Origin: Alkalimonas mucilaginosa
Lineage (GTDB): Bacteria > Pseudomonadota > Gammaproteobacteria > Enterobacterales > Alteromonadaceae
Assembly (NCBI RefSeq): GCF_036327005.1
Contig: NZ_JAUGZK010000002.1
Span: 310,001-374,000 of the forward strand
Length of the DNA stretch: 64,000 nt
Direction: 5' to 3'
Made by a program: the position numbers and the translations under genes
Notes under the pieces: generated by a model
The model's input: the letters and a program-made list of their open reading frames with translations, nothing else
Told to the model about the DNA's origin: nothing
The model's database searches: none
In this document: one piece after another, positions 18,197 to 26,787 of the stretch
Numbering within the stretch: the first letter of the stretch is position 1
Layout of the letters: each line of letters opens with the position of its first letter

Positions 18197-19036
18197 ATGT
18201 CCACTGAACATGCCCTGGCCAGTATCCTGATTGAAAAGCTGCATACTGACACCTTGTTGTTGCCTACCTTGCCTGAAATAGCACTTCGGGTGCGCAACAT
18301 TGCTGATTGCCCGGAGGTTAGTTTGGCAGCCATGGCGGAAGTTATCAGCTTGGATCCAGCACTGGCCACCCGTGTGATTCGGGTAGCCAACAGTGCATTT
18401 TTGGGGCGCGCGATCAAAGTCGCTACATTGAATCAGGCCGTGACACGTATTGGCCTAAGCCAGATCAAAACCATTGCTACAGCCATGGCCATGGAGCAGT
18501 TATTTATTAGCCAAAGTAGCCATATTCAGAGCATGCTCGATAAAGCCTGGCGGGATACTGTCCAGGTTACCAGTATTGCTGTAGCTTGTTTGAGTTATTA
18601 TCGGATGCAGCAAAAGCAATGCCGTTTAAGCCTGGATGTAATGACATTGGCGGCTTTATTGCACCACATTGGTTTGCTGCCAATTCTGGCGGAAGCTGAA
18701 AGACATCAGGATGTATTTGGCCATCCAGGGTTTCTAAAACATTTAATGCTAAAGCTGTCACCGCACATTGGTTTGGCGATCATGAAAGCCTGGGGCTTTG
18801 ATGACACCTACCAAGGCGTGATCACTGGCTGGCAGCAGGCAACTATCTCAGCTCAGCCGGATTATATCGACTTTGTACGAATCGCGACCATTGCTCAGGG
18901 GGGCTATCCGCGACCAGAGTTACAACATAAGCTGCTGGATCACTACATTCAGCAAGGTATATTACCGGATGCCGATTTTATGCAAGAGCCCGCCATTGCC
19001 ACTGTCTATCAGGATGTACGCTCAATTTTTTCCTGA
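18197..19036 (+). CDS. HDOD domain protein
   Basis: Signal-output protein of 279 residues with a HDOD domain, a degenerate relative of HD phosphohydrolases. The pattern LPTLPEIALRVRNIADCPEV, LDPALATRVIRVANSAFLG and LNQAVTRIGLSQIKTIATAMA is typical. The metal-binding His/Asp pair of active HD-GYP enzymes is not present, so a protein-interaction role is more likely than catalysis. The ATG at 18197, after AAGTGAGG, is preferred over an upstream in-frame ATG that overlaps the HIT gene. It follows the HIT gene by 28 bases and converges on rdgC. Confidence 0.85.
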   Translation: MSTEHALASILIEKLHTDTLLLPTLPEIALRVRNIADCPEVSLAAMAEVISLDPALATRVIRVANSAFLGRAIKVATLNQAVTRIGLSQIKTIATAMAMEQLFISQSSHIQSMLDKAWRDTVQVTSIAVACLSYYRMQQKQCRLSLDVMTLAALLHHIGLLPILAEAERHQDVFGHPGFLKHLMLKLSPHIGLAIMKAWGFDDTYQGVITGWQQATISAQPDYIDFVRIATIAQGGYPRPELQHKLLDHYIQQGILPDADFMQEPAIATVYQDVRSIFS

Positions 19037-19062
19037 TGCAGTGGCTATGTGGGGCTGGCAGT

Positions 19063-19962
19063 TTAGCCTTGCTTGCTGCTGACAACCTGGGCAATCTGGT
19101 CCAGCATGGCTGTTAAGGTAGACGCCATCAGTAAGGTATCGGCTGCCAATCGTACGTCTGCATCTTCCCAACCGAGCTCGTCATTTTTACCACTAATGCT
19201 GTCGTGGTAACGGATACTTTTCAGGCTGCCGTCGTCACAGATTTTTAGGCTGAGCCCTTCTTCCTGCTGCAGTTCGAGGCGGGTAACCTGTTTGTCTTCC
19301 AAATGACTTAACACCTCTTCAGTTGTCAGCAGGTGGTTGCTAAAGCGTACTTTGGCTCCTTCTTCATCCGGAGCTTTAAGCTCTACCTCATTACCCAGTT
19401 GAAAAGAGTGTGGCAACTGCTCTGCTTGCAGCCATTGCTGCAGGCAACTGCCCAGGTGGTATGGATCCAGCCAGGGCAGTGCTGGTAAGGAGCCGATTGC
19501 TTTGCGCAGCAGGGCCAGGACATCTTCGGCCCGGCTACTGCTGCTGGTATTGATCAGAATGCGTTGTTTGCTTTGATCAAAGCAAGCCAGCACGACCTGG
19601 CTTTTACTAAAAGCACGAGGCAGCAGCTCAAAAGTAACATCCTCTTTTACACTGTCTTTTTCTTTACGGCTCAGAGCCCGGGCTTTTTCAGCTTCCAATG
19701 CTGCCAGTCTGGGTTGCATCTCTTCTTGTACCACGGCTGCAGGCAAGATTTTATCCTGGCGTTTGACCGCAAAAAACAGATAATGCTGATTCTGGTAGCA
19801 ATAGCTTTGAGCTGATTCAAATGGGAAGGTAAAACCCTGGCTGGATTGTTGCTGGCCGCTGCAAGGTGTAAAGCTGAACTCTGCCAACGCTTGCTCAAGA
19901 GCCGGTAACTCCAGGGATAAGGGGGAACTTAATTGATAGACGCGAAGATTTTTAAACCACAT
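19063..19962 (-). CDS. rdgC: Recombination-associated protein RdgC
   Basis: Ring-shaped, non-specific DNA-binding protein that limits RecA filament activity. The N-terminus MWFKNLRVYQLSSPL is a family hallmark, followed by GFTFPFESAQSYCYQNQHYLFF-type sequence and ALEAEKARALSRKEKDSVKE. It is 299 residues long, normal for RdgC. It appears monocistronic, about 80 bases before the end of the minus-strand kinase gene and converging on the HDOD gene with only 26 bases between stops. Confidence 0.95.
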   Translation of the reverse strand: MWFKNLRVYQLSSPLSLELPALEQALAEFSFTPCSGQQQSSQGFTFPFESAQSYCYQNQHYLFFAVKRQDKILPAAVVQEEMQPRLAALEAEKARALSRKEKDSVKEDVTFELLPRAFSKSQVVLACFDQSKQRILINTSSSSRAEDVLALLRKAIGSLPALPWLDPYHLGSCLQQWLQAEQLPHSFQLGNEVELKAPDEEGAKVRFSNHLLTTEEVLSHLEDKQVTRLELQQEEGLSLKICDDGSLKSIRYHDSISGKNDELGWEDADVRLAADTLLMASTLTAMLDQIAQVVSSKQG

Positions 19963-20040
19963 AGCATACTCTGAACTACCACAAAGCAGTCAGTATAGCC
20001 TGTGTCGCAGCCAGGATGAAACCTGCCGGCTGCGGTTTGG

Positions 20041-21786
20041 TTAAGTATCGAGCTTTTTAGGAAAGCGGATATGGTAGTGCAGACCTTTCCCTGGCTCGCT
20101 GTTGACATCAATACTTCCCTTCAGGGTTTGTCGTACCAGGTTGTAGGTGATATGGGTTCCTAAGCCACTGCCGCCAGCTCCGCGTTTGGTGGTAAAAAAT
20201 GGATGAAATAGTTTTTCCAGCTGTTCATCGTTCAGGCCTTTGCCATTGTCACTGAATCGAATATCAATATCGTCACCTTCATCCAGAACGGTAATGCGTA
20301 TCTCCCCTTGCTCCATATCCTCAAAACCATGGATCAGTGAGTTCATCAGTAAATTGGTAAAAATCTGCGAGATGGCGCCTGCCGGACAGGTTAGTTGTAA
20401 ATCCTTGGGGCAGTTAACTTCGATCTGATGCTTGGTTTTTTTGAAGTGTGGCAATAAAGAACGAATGATTTCCTGTAAGTAAGTGCTTAACTGGATGGTA
20501 CGGATGGCTTCACTGGTCTGGTCGACGGCGATTTGTTTAAAGCTGGCGATAAGATCAGAAGCGCGGTTCAAATTGGATTCCAGCAGGCAGGCTGTTTCAC
20601 TGGCTTCGGCAATAAATTGTTCCAGATTTCTAGGCGACAAGGTTTTGTCCTGATACGCTTTTTGCAACGCCTGAATTTTCTCAGATAAAAAGCTGGTTGC
20701 AGTCACGCCAATACCCACCGGGGTATTTACTTCGTGGGTGATACCGGCTACCAGACCACCCAGTGCGGCCATTTTTTCCGATTGGACTAACCGATCCTGT
20801 GTCTGCTTTAAATCATCCACCAGACTTTCCAGTTCGGATTGTTTATTACGCAGCGCGTCCTCAATATGGCGGCGGCGCTCTATTTCTTCTTTTAAGCTTT
20901 GCTGCTTGATTTCTAACTGTTGCTTTTGTTGTTGTAAATCCATCATCGCCTTGCTCAGGCCTGAGGTCTTGCGTGCTACTTCCTGTTCCAGCACTAAATT
21001 ATGTTGATCCAGTTTCTCATTACTTAGCAGCAGTTCTTTTTGGGTACTCTCAAGCTCTGATTTATAATCTTGTACCCGGCGGATCAGACGGTTAAAGGCT
21101 GTGGCCATGACACTTAGTTCCGTGCTCCTTTTGCTTTGGTTGGAAGCAATGCGGATGCCTTCGAGGTGATCCATTTCCAGGGTTTCAATTTGCTGTGTTA
21201 GCTCATTCAATGGTTCTGTCAGATAATTTCGAAAGGCTACCAGGAATAACATAATCAGAAAGGTAGTTTTGAGCATGGCATTCCCTATCAGGAAGAAAAT
21301 ACCTATTTTGATGCGATCAATCACGATAGCCCGGCTGGAGAAAAGCGTAACATCGCCTACTTGAGTTGCCCGGCCAGAAAACTCAAAGATGAGTGGAAAG
21401 GTGTAACCAAAGAGCCCTGATTGCTGCTCTGTTAATTGAATGCCTTCGCGAACCAACTCCGAACCATGGCGCTGACTGATATCAACGTGCCTGCCCAGCT
21501 GTGTAATCACTGTGCCGGTATCATCCCGCACTATAATGCCTTCGACGGCAGGGATAGCGAGCAGACCATCGGCAATGACCAGCGCCTGTTGCGTATTGAG
21601 CTCCCAGATGGCCCGGGTCAGGCTGCCGGAGAAAGTTTGTTGTAAGGTTGCAAGTTCACTGTTGATATATCGCTTGGTATTGAAGTATTCCGCGCCGATC
21701 TGTGCCAGGGTAACGATAAAAGTCAGAATAAAATAAACCGACAATACTTTGGTCAGCAGAGTTCTGGATAAACTTCGTTGATGCAT
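20041..21786 (-). CDS. Membrane sensor histidine kinase without receiver
   Basis: Sensor kinase of 581 residues. It has an N-terminal helix (VLSVYFILTFIVTLAQIGA), a periplasmic segment of about 120 residues, and a second helix near residues 165-190. A HAMP-like linker (LTEPLNELTQQIETLEMDHL) and a long coiled coil to about residue 340 follow. HisKA comes next with His351 in GLVAGITHEVNTPVG, then a HATPase domain with LLMNSLIHGF, FSDNGKG and GGSGLGTHI. The HEVNTPVG version is typical of a subgroup of kinases often found with separate receivers. It is divergent from the CheY-CheC-GGDEF operon, the most likely partner by position. Confidence 0.88.
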   Translation of the reverse strand: MHQRSLSRTLLTKVLSVYFILTFIVTLAQIGAEYFNTKRYINSELATLQQTFSGSLTRAIWELNTQQALVIADGLLAIPAVEGIIVRDDTGTVITQLGRHVDISQRHGSELVREGIQLTEQQSGLFGYTFPLIFEFSGRATQVGDVTLFSSRAIVIDRIKIGIFFLIGNAMLKTTFLIMLFLVAFRNYLTEPLNELTQQIETLEMDHLEGIRIASNQSKRSTELSVMATAFNRLIRRVQDYKSELESTQKELLLSNEKLDQHNLVLEQEVARKTSGLSKAMMDLQQQKQQLEIKQQSLKEEIERRRHIEDALRNKQSELESLVDDLKQTQDRLVQSEKMAALGGLVAGITHEVNTPVGIGVTATSFLSEKIQALQKAYQDKTLSPRNLEQFIAEASETACLLESNLNRASDLIASFKQIAVDQTSEAIRTIQLSTYLQEIIRSLLPHFKKTKHQIEVNCPKDLQLTCPAGAISQIFTNLLMNSLIHGFEDMEQGEIRITVLDEGDDIDIRFSDNGKGLNDEQLEKLFHPFFTTKRGAGGSGLGTHITYNLVRQTLKGSIDVNSEPGKGLHYHIRFPKKLDT

Positions 21787-22098
21787 TATGTCGCCCTTTT
21801 ATAACAGTGCTGCATAGGTTACTTCCCTGGTGTGGCTTCGTACTCTGATCATTGGCCGATTGTGGCAGGCTTGCTGCCAGAGCGGTGTCTGGTGACAATG
21901 CATGTGGCTAGCCATTTGAATATAGCTTATTTTTCAAAATTATTTGCCGCGAACACCTACATTGGTTTCTCGCTGTTTGCGGTTGTTTGGGTATAAATTA
22001 GCAGAGTCGCCACTGGCTTGCATTGAATTTAGCTTCTGATATAGTCAATCGCTCCATTTAACACTACAAAGTATAGAAAATAATAGAGATCTTACTGC
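21787..22098. promoter_or_regulatory. Divergent control region between kinase and CheY-CheC-GGDEF operon
   Basis: Gap of 312 bases with no plausible gene. For the plus-strand operon there is a reasonable promoter: TTGCAT at 22018, a 16-base spacer and TATAGT at 22040, about 55 bases before the start codon. A six-base-stem hairpin, TGGCAG-gcttg-CTGCCA, lies at 21863-21879. I see no clear operator. Confidence 0.4.
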
Positions 22099-22464
22099 AT
22101 GAGCTTAACTGCGTTGATTTGTGATGATTCTGTGCTGGCTCGTAAACAGGTAAAAAAGAGTTTACCGGCAGAGTTTGATGCTGAAATTTTAACCGCAGCC
22201 AATGGCCGGGAAGCGCTGGAGGTATTGAGTTCCCAGGAGATTGGCCTGGTTTTTCTGGATCTGACCATGCCGGAGCTGGATGGCATTGGTGTGCTGGAGG
22301 AAATCAAGGCTCGACAACTGAAATGTTTTGTTATTGTTATCTCAGCGGATATTCAGCCCGAAATGCAAAGGCGGGTGTTAGAGCTGGGGGCTTTGGCATT
22401 TATTCACAAGCCGGTAAGTAGCGATAAGCTGGCAACCATCTTGCAAAATTATGGGTTAATTTGA
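22099..22464 (+). CDS. Single-domain CheY-like response regulator
   Basis: Receiver domain alone, 121 residues. It has the acidic pair in LICDDSVLA, the phospho-accepting Asp54 in VFLDLTMPE, Ser in VIVISADIQ and Lys104 in FIHKPVSS, so phosphorylation should be possible. There is no output domain, and action would be by protein contact. Its stop codon overlaps the CheC-like start by one base, linking it to a phosphatase and a cyclase. Confidence 0.92.
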   Translation: MSLTALICDDSVLARKQVKKSLPAEFDAEILTAANGREALEVLSSQEIGLVFLDLTMPELDGIGVLEEIKARQLKCFVIVISADIQPEMQRRVLELGALAFIHKPVSSDKLATILQNYGLI

Positions 22465-23075
22465 TGGCGATGCTGTCGGCCGAGCAACAAGACGCGTTGC
22501 AAGAGTTGATGAATGTTGCGATGGGCCAGGCCAGCAACCAACTGGCGCGTCACTTGAATACGCTGGTGCATTTGCAGGTACCTGCTATCCAGGTGATTCG
22601 TGCCAGTGAGGCACCTGTTCAGCTTAGTCAACTCTATGCAGATAAAACCATGCATCTGATCAGCCAAGGGTTTATCGGGGGAGCAGGTATCCAGGGTGAG
22701 GCCATGTTGCTCTATAATCTGGACAGTACCCAGCAATTGGCGACTATTTTGGGCTATCAGCATCAGGATGCAAATGAGGCCGAAATGCTCAGTGACATCA
22801 GTGCTATTCTGACGACTACGTTTTTAAATGGCCTGGCCCGTCAGCTTGGCAGTAGTTTGTCTTACAGCGCTCCCCTGCAACTGCACTGCCATAACAGCGA
22901 TTTATCTGAGCAGGTAAATCAACTGGCAAAACGCTGGAAGGTGGCACTTCAAGTCAATATTCACTATCAGGTCACTGACTATGCGTTTCAGTGCGATATG
23001 ATTTTGCTGATCCCCGGAACAGCCTTGCTGGCTTTGCAGCAGCAACTGGACGCTATTTTGCAAGACTATGGCTGA
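22464..23075 (+). CDS. CheC/CheX-type CheY-phosphate phosphatase
   Basis: Protein of 203 residues with the CheC-family active-site helix D-x3-E-x2-N-x22-P: Asp10, Glu14, Asn17 and Pro40, exactly spaced. A second, symmetry-related helix at SDISAILTTTFLNGLARQLG keeps the shape, but the expected Glu and Asn read Asp and Ala, so the second site looks inactive. The family removes phosphate from CheY-like receivers, and the gene directly upstream encodes one. The ATG at 22464 overlaps the upstream stop. Confidence 0.85.
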   Translation: MAMLSAEQQDALQELMNVAMGQASNQLARHLNTLVHLQVPAIQVIRASEAPVQLSQLYADKTMHLISQGFIGGAGIQGEAMLLYNLDSTQQLATILGYQHQDANEAEMLSDISAILTTTFLNGLARQLGSSLSYSAPLQLHCHNSDLSEQVNQLAKRWKVALQVNIHYQVTDYAFQCDMILLIPGTALLALQQQLDAILQDYG

Positions 23076-23088
23076 GCGAGGAGAACGG

Positions 23089-24054
23089 ATGGACACCCAT
23101 TGGCTGGCAATGCCAATTCTCAACCAGTTAAACAGTGGCGTGCTGGTATTAACGACGGATTATTGCATCAGCTTTTACAACCAGTTTATTGAGCGACGGC
23201 TTGGCGTTCCCCTGTCCGAAGTGCGCAATCAGTCTGTGTTCAATGTGTTCACGGATCTGCCGGAAGCCTGGTTGAAACGGAAGCTGGATAGCGTAGTAGC
23301 TTTGAATGCGCCAAGTTTTAGCTCCTGGGAGCAGCGTCCCTATGTGCTCAAATTACCCCACATGCGGCCAGTGAGTAGTGGCAGTGATTACATGATACAA
23401 AACTGTTCCATGTTGCCACTCAATCACCCAAAAACAGGCGAGACCTATGTCTGTCTGTTGATTGAGGACGCGACTGATGTCAGTATTTATCAGCAAGAGT
23501 TGCAACGGAACATGCATATTTTGCAGCAAGCCAATCGCTTTGACGGTTTAACCAAGGTTTACAACCGTAGCTACTGGGAGCAGTTGCTGCAGTCTGAGTT
23601 TCTGCGTGCCAAACGCTACCATCAGCCTTTATCACTTATTTTATTTGATCTGGATAAATTCAAGTTACTGAATGATCACTATGGCCATCTCGGGGGAGAC
23701 TTTGTGCTGATCGAGTTGGCTGCCTACATTCAAAGCTTGCTGCGTGAGTCGGATTTTTTGGGGCGTTATGGTGGCGAAGAGTTTGGTATCATCCTGCCAA
23801 ATACTGCTTTGCAAGGAGCGGCAGAGGTAGCCGAACGGATATGCCAGCGAGTGGCAGAACATCAGTTGTTGTTTAACCAGAATATCATTCGTGCCACCAT
23901 CAGCCTGGGGGTGGCCGAGTTGGGGCAGCAAGAGCTGCAGGAGCCTCAGGATTTACTACGTTGTGCCGATGTTGCTTTGTACAGCTCAAAGCGTCAGGGA
24001 CGTAATCGCAGTACTTGTTATCAGCAAGCGATGCCAGAGTACCGGCAAAAGTAA
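23089..24054 (+). CDS. PAS-linked diguanylate cyclase
   Basis: Cytosolic c-di-GMP synthase of 321 residues. A PAS-like domain (about residues 10-140) opens with LNSGVLVLTTDYCISFYNQF. The GGDEF domain follows, with DGLTKVYNRSYWEQLL, LILFDLDKFKLLNDHYGHLGGD and the active-site GGEEF at residues 228-232. The inhibitory I-site RESD is present five residues before GGEEF, so product feedback is expected. AGGAG six bases before the ATG at 23089 decides this start over an upstream ATG inside the CheC gene. It is third in the receiver-phosphatase-cyclase operon. Confidence 0.93.
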   Translation: MDTHWLAMPILNQLNSGVLVLTTDYCISFYNQFIERRLGVPLSEVRNQSVFNVFTDLPEAWLKRKLDSVVALNAPSFSSWEQRPYVLKLPHMRPVSSGSDYMIQNCSMLPLNHPKTGETYVCLLIEDATDVSIYQQELQRNMHILQQANRFDGLTKVYNRSYWEQLLQSEFLRAKRYHQPLSLILFDLDKFKLLNDHYGHLGGDFVLIELAAYIQSLLRESDFLGRYGGEEFGIILPNTALQGAAEVAERICQRVAEHQLLFNQNIIRATISLGVAELGQQELQEPQDLLRCADVALYSSKRQGRNRSTCYQQAMPEYRQK

Positions 24055-24078
24055 GCTGTTACCCCTGGTGATTTACTA

Positions 24079-24108
24079 TTGACAGACGTCTGAAAGTCTG
24101 GGCATTAT
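24079..24108 (+). promoter_or_regulatory. Likely thr promoter with an embedded met-box octamer
   Basis: A perfect -35 TTGACA (24079-24084) is followed after 18 bases by CATTAT (24103-24108). Overlapping the -35 is AGACGTCT (24084-24091), the exact MetJ consensus octamer, followed by a 5-of-8 copy GAAAGTCT (24092-24099). An alternative -10, TACTAT at 24074, has no good -35. If the first reading is right, transcription begins almost on the leader peptide ATG. Confidence 0.45.
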
Positions 24109-24115
24109 GGGCTCT

Positions 24116-24175
24116 ATGAAAAAATTACTGACACTCACCACCACCATTATTATTACCACCACCCTGTCGGGGTAG
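24116..24175 (+). CDS. thrL: thr operon leader peptide
   Basis: Nineteen-codon open frame, MKKLLTLTTTIIITTTLSG, with seven Thr and three Ile codons, placed just before a terminator hairpin and thrA. This is the attenuation leader of the threonine operon: stalling at Thr or Ile codons favours read-through. An in-frame ATG at 24107 would add MGS. No good ribosome-binding site precedes either start. Thr-Ile runs differ from the E. coli peptide, but the logic is the same. Confidence 0.93.
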   Translation: MKKLLTLTTTIIITTTLSG

Positions 24176-24201
24176 GAGGTCGGTGGTGCTTTGTCGCCAA
24201 A

Positions 24202-24234
24202 AAACCCGTGACCTCACCCGTCACGGGTTTTTTT
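24202..24234 (+). terminator. thr attenuator
   Basis: AAACCCGTGA pairs with TCACGGGTTT around a nine-base loop and is followed by TTTTG, a classical terminator between thrL and thrA. The GGTCGGTGGTG segment just upstream can pair with the CACCACC repeats of the thrL coding sequence, giving the alternative fold that ribosome stalling would control. Confidence 0.9.
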
Positions 24235-24311
24235 GTTTAAGGGCGCTAAGACCCGTTGCTGCAACCAAGTATGAATAGAGACCAACAAGTGGAATGATTC
24301 AGGAGTAAAAC

Positions 24312-26771
24312 ATGCGAGTGCTTAAATTTGGTGGGTCTTCGCTGGCCTCAGTAGCGCGCTTTCAGGGGGTGGCAGCCATTGTGGCGGAGACTGCTCAGCA
24401 GACTGAGCTGTGTCTGGTCTTATCTGCACCTCAGGGCGTGACCAATCTGTTGGTGGAGCTGACCGATCTGGCGTACATGGGGGCAGACTATCAGGACTTG
24501 CTGCTTAGTCTGCAACAGCGCTATCAACAATTACTTAATGAAGCTGAAGCTGTGGTTGGACATGCAGTGCTCAGCCCGGTGCATGCTGTAATAGCAGAGC
24601 AATTAAGCATGCTCACGCAGCGACTGCAGGGAGTCCAATTGCTGCGCCATTGCCCCGATCACATCAAAGCACAATTACTGGGTTTAGGTGAGCAGTTCAG
24701 TGTGGTATTGATGCAGGCTTTATTGCAGGGACAAGGCATTAAAGTGGCTTTGTTATCAGCCGTTGACTGTGTACGCAGTGAAGGTGATTATCTGAATGCC
24801 ACGGCTGATATTAAAGGCTCTGAGTTGGCTTTAAAAGCTGCCATGGCCGCTCAGCCGGCGCAGGTATATCTGCTGGCTGGCTTCGTATCCAGCAATGCAC
24901 AAGGGGAAACCTGTTTGCTTGGGCGCAACGGCTCTGACTACTCGGCAGCAATTGTTGCGGCCAGTATTCAGGCCAAAGCCTGTGAAATTTGGACCGATGT
25001 CGATGGGGTGTACAGTGCCGATCCCCGTCAGGTGAAACAAACGCAGCTGATTGAGCGTCTCTCATACGATGAAGCCATGGAGTTGTCTTATTTTGGTGCC
25101 AAGGTACTGCACCCCAAAACCATTGGCCCATTGGCCCGTTATGGTATCCCTTGCTACATCAAAAACACACTGAATCCAACAGCAGCGGGTACCTGCATCG
25201 CCAGTCAGGGCGATGGCGAGTCTCTGGTAAAAGGCATTTCCAGCTTGCAACACTTAGCCCTGATCACTGTGTCAGGCCCCGGGTTGAAAGGGGTGGTGGG
25301 GATGGCCAGTCGGGTCTTTGCCACCATGGCCAGAGCGAATATATCCGTGAATCTAATCACGCAGTCCTCATCAGAATTCAGCATCAGCTTCTGTGTGCCG
25401 CAACTGCATCTGACGGCAGCGCAAAAAGCGCTGGAAAGTGAATTTGAGCTGGAGCTGCAAAACAGCCTGTTGCGGCCTTTGGATATCGCCGCTGATATGG
25501 CCATTGTCAGTCTGGTTGGTGACGGTATGCGCCAGCATAAAGGGGTTGCCGCCAAGTTCTTTGCCTCGCTGGCACAAGCCAGAGTCAACGTGGTCGCTAT
25601 CGCGCAGGACAGCAGTGAGCGTTCTATTTCGGCGGTAGTGGCGCAATCATCCTGTCAGGATGCGGTGAAAGTGTGTCATGAAAACTTTTTCAGTCATATT
25701 CCCAGCATTGACGTGTTTATTGTTGGCTGTGGTGTGGTGGGCGCTGAACTGTTGGCACAAATCAAGCGGCAACAGGCTTTTCTTCAGCAACGCCATGTCA
25801 AGCTAAAAGTCTATGGGATCGCCAACAGCCAGCAGTTGTTGCTGCAGCCGGATGGGGTCGACTTAAGCGGCTGGCAAACACAGCTTGCTGGCAGCAAGCA
25901 GAAATTTTCATTGCAGGCACTTTGTCAGTTTGTGCAGGAGCAGCACTTGATCAATCCTGTATTGGTAGATTGCACCAGTGCAGAAGCCATCTCCGGGCAA
26001 TATGCAGATTTTCTGGCAGCCGGCTTTCATGTGGTTACCCCCAATAAAAAAGCCAATACTGCCAGCATGGGCTACTACCGTCAGTTACGCCAGACGGCAC
26101 AACAACACCGGCGACGTTTTTTATATGAAACCACCGTTGGAGCTGGTCTGCCGGTGATAGATACCTTGCAGGGATTACTGAATGCCGGTGATGAGTTACT
26201 GGCCTTTGAAGGTATTTTGTCCGGCTCTTTGTCGTATATTTTTGGCATGCTGGAGCAGGGACTGAGCTTGTCAGAAGTGACCATGAAAGCGAAGGCGATG
26301 GGCTTTACGGAGCCTGATCCGCGTGATGACTTATCCGGCATGGATGTAGCGCGTAAGTTACTGATCATGGCGCGTGAATCGGGGCTAGAGCTGGAATTGG
26401 ATCAGGTAGCGGTGGAGTCCGTGTTGCCGGCTGATTTTGATGCCTCTGGTTCCATTGATGACTTTCTGGCCCGGCTGCCGCAGGCGGATGCCAGCTTTGC
26501 CAAACGGGTTGCGGTGGCTCAGGCTGAAGGCAAGGTACTGCGTTATGTCGGTGAAATCCGGGATGGCAAGTGCCAGGTCGCTATCAAAGCCCTGACTGAT
26601 GATCATCCTCTGGCTAAAGTGAAAGATGGCGAGAATGCCCTGGCAATTCATAGCCGCTACTACCAACCGATCCCCTTTGTGCTGCGTGGTTATGGGGCTG
26701 GTGCAGCGGTGACTTCGGCTGGGGTGTTCAGCGACATTTTACGTACGTTGTCCTGGCAGCAAGAAGTTTAA
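24312..26771 (+). CDS. thrA: Bifunctional aspartokinase I / homoserine dehydrogenase I
   Basis: Catalyses the first and third steps from aspartate to threonine. The N-terminal kinase domain starts MRVLKFGGSSLA and contains LLGRNGSDYSAAIVAA and EIWTDVDGVYSADPR. Central ACT domains include LKGVVGMASRVFATMARANI. The C-terminal dehydrogenase has VFIVGCGVVGAELLAQ, VVTPNKKAN and ETTVGAGLPVIDTLQGLL. All 819 residues align to the family size. It is first in thrABC, regulated by the leader upstream and, by family knowledge, by threonine feedback through the ACT domains. Confidence 0.96.
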   Translation: MRVLKFGGSSLASVARFQGVAAIVAETAQQTELCLVLSAPQGVTNLLVELTDLAYMGADYQDLLLSLQQRYQQLLNEAEAVVGHAVLSPVHAVIAEQLSMLTQRLQGVQLLRHCPDHIKAQLLGLGEQFSVVLMQALLQGQGIKVALLSAVDCVRSEGDYLNATADIKGSELALKAAMAAQPAQVYLLAGFVSSNAQGETCLLGRNGSDYSAAIVAASIQAKACEIWTDVDGVYSADPRQVKQTQLIERLSYDEAMELSYFGAKVLHPKTIGPLARYGIPCYIKNTLNPTAAGTCIASQGDGESLVKGISSLQHLALITVSGPGLKGVVGMASRVFATMARANISVNLITQSSSEFSISFCVPQLHLTAAQKALESEFELELQNSLLRPLDIAADMAIVSLVGDGMRQHKGVAAKFFASLAQARVNVVAIAQDSSERSISAVVAQSSCQDAVKVCHENFFSHIPSIDVFIVGCGVVGAELLAQIKRQQAFLQQRHVKLKVYGIANSQQLLLQPDGVDLSGWQTQLAGSKQKFSLQALCQFVQEQHLINPVLVDCTSAEAISGQYADFLAAGFHVVTPNKKANTASMGYYRQLRQTAQQHRRRFLYETTVGAGLPVIDTLQGLLNAGDELLAFEGILSGSLSYIFGMLEQGLSLSEVTMKAKAMGFTEPDPRDDLSGMDVARKLLIMARESGLELELDQVAVESVLPADFDASGSIDDFLARLPQADASFAKRVAVAQAEGKVLRYVGEIRDGKCQVAIKALTDDHPLAKVKDGENALAIHSRYYQPIPFVLRGYGAGAAVTSAGVFSDILRTLSWQQEV

Positions 26772-26787
26772 GACGGAGCTACATCGC

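Noticed and set aside
24137..24167. ACC/ATT-rich run that could look like a simple sequence repeat
   Set aside because: It is the Thr-Ile coding part of the thr leader peptide, explained by attenuation.
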